DNA from: an uncultured Clostridia bacterium
Lineage (GTDB): Bacteria > Bacillota > Clostridia > Monoglobales > Monoglobaceae
NCBI GenBank assembly: GCA_934463175.1
Contig: CAKSIW010000036.1
Location: forward strand, 1 to 26,342
Length of the DNA: 26,342 bases
Direction: 5' to 3'
This document shows positions 22,824-26,342 of this stretch, piece by piece. The number at the start of each line of letters is the position of its first letter. Position 1 is the stretch's first letter. The translations under genes and the position numbers were made by a program. The notes under the pieces were generated by a model, which was given only the letters and a program-made list of their open reading frames with translations, was not told where the DNA came from and did not search any database.

Positions 22824-23990
22824 TTAAATATAAATTGTGTCTATCTTGATAACAGCATTATACCTGTCATCAAGCGTTTTAATTTTCCGTTCAAGCTCAT
22901 GCTTCACAGTCTCCGCACTGCCGCAGTCGGCAGGCACCTCCAGATCAAAAATGAGATTTATGTTTCTTTTTCCGTCCGTCATTCTGAAATCGTGAATGTT
23001 CATTCTGCTGTCAATTTCATGTGCAAGCGTCAGAACCGCCTCCTTCAGCTCTGCCGTACGGCCGCAGTTGACAGAAACGGGATCCATGTGAATTACCGTG
23101 TGTATTCCCATTTCCTGTTCTATCTTTCGTTCAAGTGCGTCAATCACCTCATGAACCTCAACAATATTACAGTCATCAGACACCTCAGCATGGACGGAAG
23201 CAAGCTTTCTGCCCGGTCCGTAATCATGCACAATCAGGTCATGCACACCATGAATTTCCTTCTCAGCCATAATTATTTTTTCAATTCCGCATATTGTTGT
23301 CCTGTCCGGAGGCGTTCCGAGCAGCAATCCGATTGTATCTCTTGAAATCTGAAAGCCTGAATAAATTATCATAACCGATACAACCGTTCCGACTGCTCCG
23401 TCAATCTCGCCGACACCCATATATTTCCCGAGCAATGATGTGAAAACAACCGCTGACGTTGCCGCCACATCATTCAGGCTGTCACGCGCCGCCGCCAGCA
23501 AAACTCCCGACGCAATCCGCATTCCCATATATCGGTTATAACTGTACATCCACGCTTTGACGGGTATTGAAAGCACAAGAACAATGACCAGAACGGGACT
23601 GAATGCAACATCGGCAGGGCTGAATATTTTTTCAACAGAGGTCTTTAAAAGCTCACAGCCGACAAGCATTATTATAAACGAAACAATCAGTGATGACACA
23701 TACTCCAGCCTTCCGTGACCGAACGGGTGCTCGCGGTCAGGCTTTTTGTTGCTCAATCTTGCACCAATAACCGAAACGACCGATGAACCCGTGTCTGAAA
23801 GGTTATTGAACGCGTCTGACATAATTGCAATACTTCCCATGACTGAGCCAACCGCAAGCTTCACGGCAAACAGAATCATATTGCATATTATTCCGAGACT
23901 GCCTGCAAGAACACAGTATTTTTCACGCACATTCGGATTTTCAGTATCGTCCGGCTGTTTTATAAAGCATTTTATCAAAAATTTTATCAA
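22824..23990 (-). CDS. Cation diffusion facilitator family transporter
   Basis: This membrane exporter moves divalent cations (Zn, Mn, Fe or Co) out in exchange for protons. The 388-residue product has six hydrophobic segments. The TM2 metal motif is SDAFNNLSD, the TM3 entry is HPFGHGRLEY, and the TM5 motif is ARDSLNDVAAT. These asparagine/aspartate sites suggest Mn- or Fe-type rather than the HxxxD zinc pattern, but that is tentative. The cytoplasmic tail is long (about 115 residues more than a minimal CDF) and seems to hold an additional ferredoxin-like domain. The start is TTG with a weak AGGAT upstream; no in-frame ATG lies before TM1. It follows the AraC-family gene by 33 bp. Confidence 0.9.
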   Translation of the reverse strand: MIKFLIKCFIKQPDDTENPNVREKYCVLAGSLGIICNMILFAVKLAVGSVMGSIAIMSDAFNNLSDTGSSVVSVIGARLSNKKPDREHPFGHGRLEYVSSLIVSFIIMLVGCELLKTSVEKIFSPADVAFSPVLVIVLVLSIPVKAWMYSYNRYMGMRIASGVLLAAARDSLNDVAATSAVVFTSLLGKYMGVGEIDGAVGTVVSVMIIYSGFQISRDTIGLLLGTPPDRTTICGIEKIIMAEKEIHGVHDLIVHDYGPGRKLASVHAEVSDDCNIVEVHEVIDALERKIEQEMGIHTVIHMDPVSVNCGRTAELKEAVLTLAHEIDSRMNIHDFRMTDGKRNINLIFDLEVPADCGSAETVKHELERKIKTLDDRYNAVIKIDTIYI

Positions 23991-24023
23991 TTATAATCAC
24001 TATCCTGTTCAAAATCTGACGGG

Positions 24024-24905
24024 TTATATTATTTTGTCCTTAGCATAGAGAATGCTGCGATAGGTTGTCGGATTGGTGTTTTTCAGTTTCTTAAATATTC
24101 TGTTGAAATATGACACCGACGAAAACCCAACCTCCATGGATATTTCGAGAACGCTTTGTTTCGTTGTCGTCAAAAGGTTTTCCGCCTTCCAGATACGGAC
24201 AAAGTTTATATATTCCGTGGGTGTCGTATTCGTTGCCCGTTTGAACACACGGCAAAAATAATGCTTATTCATGTTCAGAATTTCACACAGCATGTCAAGC
24301 GTTATTGTTCTGCTGTAGTTTTTGTCAATATACTCAATGACGGGCCACACTTTTTTTATTTCGTCAGAGCTGTAATTTGCGCGCACGTCCTCAAGTATGT
24401 TATAACGGTAAAGCGTGCCGAGCAGCAGCTCCATATATCCGTACATAAAGCTGTCATAGTTTTTCTTCAGTTCATTTTTTTCTTCCAATATACATATAAT
24501 GTATTCCGCAATTTTTTTTGCCGCCTCCGTGCCGGATCTGACAAAAACCAGCTTCCGCATTCCCTCCGTCATCAGAACCGAGAGATATCGGTTCATAAAT
24601 TCACTTTCGTGTCCCGGCAGCTTTTCGGGTCTGAACTGGAGCATATAGCTTCCCGTATATCTCACAAGGCTTTTTGTCTCGTGAGGAACACGTCTGTTGA
24701 TCACCGCCGCATCTCCCTGACTCAGTTCAACACATTCATCATCGGTTGAAACCCACATTTTTCCGCCAATCACAACAAGAATTTCAATTTCATCATGAAT
24801 ATGGATTCCGCATTTATTAAATCCCGCATTCAGATGATTTGACCCTCCGGCATGAATCGGAATATCCGGCACATTGTTTCTGACCACCTCGACGCGCATT
24901 TTCAT
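24024..24905 (-). CDS. AraC-family transcriptional regulator with cupin sensor domain
   Basis: The product (293 residues from ATG 24905) has an N-terminal cupin ligand-binding domain with CGIHIHDEIEILVVIGG and LSQGDAAVINRRVPHET. Two C-terminal helix-turn-helix motifs follow: ITLDMLCEILNMNKHYFCRVFKRATNTTPTEY is the first with its linker, and ISMEVGFSSVSYFNRIFKK is the second. Such regulators usually sense sugars and activate adjacent catabolic genes. A TTG further upstream opens the same frame but has no ribosome binding site; ATG 24899 is a close alternative and has better spacing from GGGG. It is divergent from a Gfo/Idh/MocA dehydrogenase gene, its likely target. Confidence 0.92.
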   Translation of the reverse strand: MKMRVEVVRNNVPDIPIHAGGSNHLNAGFNKCGIHIHDEIEILVVIGGKMWVSTDDECVELSQGDAAVINRRVPHETKSLVRYTGSYMLQFRPEKLPGHESEFMNRYLSVLMTEGMRKLVFVRSGTEAAKKIAEYIICILEEKNELKKNYDSFMYGYMELLLGTLYRYNILEDVRANYSSDEIKKVWPVIEYIDKNYSRTITLDMLCEILNMNKHYFCRVFKRATNTTPTEYINFVRIWKAENLLTTTKQSVLEISMEVGFSSVSYFNRIFKKLKNTNPTTYRSILYAKDKII

Positions 24906-24989
24906 CACCCCACAAAAAAAGTCAATATTGTTCAATAAAAAGTCAAAATATATGTAGTATTTAAAGCTTTGTGTTTGTATAATGAAGCT

Positions 24990-25012
24990 GTGTTACAAAT
25001 GATATGTAACAC
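24990..25012. promoter_or_regulatory. Inverted repeat, candidate operator of the AraC-type regulator
   Basis: GTGTTAC (24990-24996) and GTAACAC (25006-25012) are perfect inverted arms separated by 9 bp. They stand just upstream of -10-like hexamers TATACT (25018-25023) and TATAAC (25023-25028), which have no good -35, as expected of an activator-dependent promoter. AraC-type sites are often direct repeats, so a different factor is possible. Confidence 0.5.
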
Positions 25013-25064
25013 TTGCTTATACTATAACACAATATACACAAAAAATCAATAAGGAGTGTAGATT

Positions 25065-26240
25065 ATGGCAAACGAAGATTCAAAAATTCTTGACCAGTTC
25101 AAAAATGTTCAAACTGAGAAAGTCATTGACACATCAAAAAAGCTCAAGGTCGGCATTATAGGCACAGGCTGGATTGCTGACGCACACATTCAGCAATACA
25201 AGCAAATGCCCGATGTTGAAATCATCGCAGGTGCTGACCTCATTGAAGGCAAAGCCGAGGCATTCTTCAAGAAATGGGAGGTTGAGGGTGTTCGCTGCTA
25301 CAGAAGCCACACAGAGCTTCTTGAAAACGAACCTGAGCTTGACGCTGTCAGCATTTGTACATATAATGCAACTCATGCAGAATGTGCAATTGCAGCCCTC
25401 AACAAGGGTGTGCATGTCCTGCTTGAAAAGCCGATGTGCGTCACAACAGAGGAAGCCATCGAAATCATGAAGGCTGAAAAAGCAAGCGGAAAAATCATTT
25501 CAATCGGCTTCCAGCCCAGACTTGACCCGAACATGCAGAAGGTTAAGGCAATTGTTGAAAGCGGTATTCTCGGTGACATCTACTACATTCAGACGGGCGG
25601 CGGCAGACGCCACGGAATCCCGACTCCGTTCGGAACAACCTTCATTCAGGAAGACACCGGTGTTATCGGCGCAATGGGCGATATCGGCTGCTATTCACTT
25701 GACATGGTTCTGAATGCAATCGGCTATCCCAAGCCCCTCACTGTTTCCGGCTATACCTCAAACTTCTTCGGCAAAGATCCGCACTACTTTGAAATGGACG
25801 GAAAACCTGCCGAGTATGCTGACATATTCGGTGTTGAGGATTTTGCTGCAGGCTTTGTTCGTCTTGAAGGCGGAATCATTCTTGACTTCAGAATTGCATG
25901 GGCTATGCACCTTGACACATCGGGCGACACAATCATAATGGGTAAAAAGGGTTCTCTCAGAATTCCCTCAACAGAATGCTGGAACGGTTCAATCGGCGGT
26001 CCTATGACAATCTACAGCGAAGTTGCGGGTTCACAGCTTGAAACAAAAATCCCGATGATTGAAAATGACGGTCCGAGCAACTTCTACAAAAAGATCCGTT
26101 CATTCCTCGATGCAATCAAGGAAGGCGGCACAGCTCCCGTTCCGACAAGCCAGATTCTCTACAATCAGGCAATCATCGACGGTATCGTTAAATCCAACAA
26201 GGCAGGTCACGAAATCAAAATCGAGCTGCCTGAAATATAA
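25065..26240 (+). CDS. Gfo/Idh/MocA-family NAD(P)-dependent oxidoreductase
   Basis: This is a cytoplasmic dehydrogenase of the glucose-fructose oxidoreductase / inositol dehydrogenase superfamily. The 391-residue product has a Rossmann NAD-binding domain starting at GIIGTGWIADAH near residue 30, the conserved EKPMCVT with the catalytic-site lysine near 127, and the alpha/beta C-terminal domain with GDIGCYSLD in place of the usual D-x-G-x-H. That motif lacks the typical His, so catalysis or substrate may be atypical. There is an N-terminal extension of about 25 charged residues. AAGGAG precedes the ATG. Substrate is unknown; a sugar or inositol derivative is likely given the divergent AraC regulator and the isomerase-type gene 25 bp downstream. 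Confidence 0.93.
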   Translation: MANEDSKILDQFKNVQTEKVIDTSKKLKVGIIGTGWIADAHIQQYKQMPDVEIIAGADLIEGKAEAFFKKWEVEGVRCYRSHTELLENEPELDAVSICTYNATHAECAIAALNKGVHVLLEKPMCVTTEEAIEIMKAEKASGKIISIGFQPRLDPNMQKVKAIVESGILGDIYYIQTGGGRRHGIPTPFGTTFIQEDTGVIGAMGDIGCYSLDMVLNAIGYPKPLTVSGYTSNFFGKDPHYFEMDGKPAEYADIFGVEDFAAGFVRLEGGIILDFRIAWAMHLDTSGDTIIMGKKGSLRIPSTECWNGSIGGPMTIYSEVAGSQLETKIPMIENDGPSNFYKKIRSFLDAIKEGGTAPVPTSQILYNQAIIDGIVKSNKAGHEIKIELPEI

Positions 26241-26265
26241 ATAAAGCTTAGAAAGGTGAAGCACA

Positions 26266-26342
26266 ATGAAAAATCTTAAAGTCGGACTTCAGTTATATTC
26301 AATCCGCGAGGATATGGAAAAAGATATGGACGCAGCATTGAA
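26266..26342 (+). CDS. Sugar phosphate isomerase/epimerase family protein (5' end only)
   Basis: The first 25 codons are visible before the window ends: MKNLKVGLQLYSIREDMEKD and a little more. The VGLQLYSIRED pattern is the first beta strand of the xylose isomerase-like TIM-barrel family (IolE/AP endonuclease 2-like). GAAAGGTG lies before the ATG. It begins 25 bp after the dehydrogenase, so the two form an operon, a common pairing in inositol and sugar catabolism. Nothing more can be said from this fragment. Confidence 0.8.
   Translation, partial: MKNLKVGLQLYSIREDMEKDMDAAL

Noticed and set aside
1..26342. tRNA, rRNA, CRISPR arrays, transposases or prophage genes
   Set aside because: No tRNA-like cloverleaf, regular spacer-repeat array, transposase or structural phage gene was seen. 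The S24 repressor alone is not enough to call a prophage.

Overview
The window looks like a chromosomal segment of an anaerobic Gram-positive bacterium of the class Clostridia, perhaps an Oscillospiraceae/Ruminococcaceae-like gut lineage. The evidence is a tig-clpP-clpX cluster, a class 1B dihydroorotate dehydrogenase (PyrD+PyrK), ThiI without a rhodanese domain next to a NifS desulfurase, a long-form hibernation factor, TTGACA/TATAAT promoters with 17-bp spacers, and strong GGAGG ribosome binding sites. The genus assignment is inference only. I see no tRNA, rRNA, CRISPR array, transposase or prophage block.

Layout. 1-3440 (minus): protein quality control, trigger factor (tig), clpP and clpX, read from one strong promoter. 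3487-4176 (minus): a metallophosphoesterase, divergent from the pyrimidine genes. 4502-13586 (plus): pyrC-carB-pyrK-pyrD-pyrF-pyrE-pyrB-pyrI, mostly overlapping or nearly abutting genes. This is every step of de novo UMP synthesis except carA. A terminator-like hairpin lies in the pyrC leader, so attenuation is likely. 13587-15931 (plus): a tandem 51-bp repeat carrying promoter elements, then coaX (type III pantothenate kinase), an ECF transporter S component (probably pantothenate) and tcdA, closed by a strong terminator. 16041-20506 (minus): a GyrI-like protein, a pncC/cinA-type amidase, thiI, a nifS-type cysteine desulfurase (a sulfur relay for tRNA s4U) and a DivIVA-like coiled-coil protein. 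20679-21032 (plus): a small membrane-anchored glycosyltransferase-like protein.

21110-22097 holds the most interesting module. A LexA/HdiR-like self-cleaving repressor (plus) is divergent from an unlisted 41-residue membrane peptide (minus). The peptide's promoter spacer and early transcribed region each carry the 11-mer ACGAAACAAAA. The same 11-mer sits just downstream of the -10 boxes in both 51-bp repeats before coaX.

22156-24905 (minus): long HPF (hpf), a CDF cation exporter and an AraC-family regulator. 25065 to the end (plus): a Gfo/Idh/MocA dehydrogenase and the start of a sugar phosphate isomerase/epimerase-type gene, a likely carbohydrate-catabolism operon controlled by the divergent AraC protein. 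A perfect 7-bp inverted repeat lies between them.
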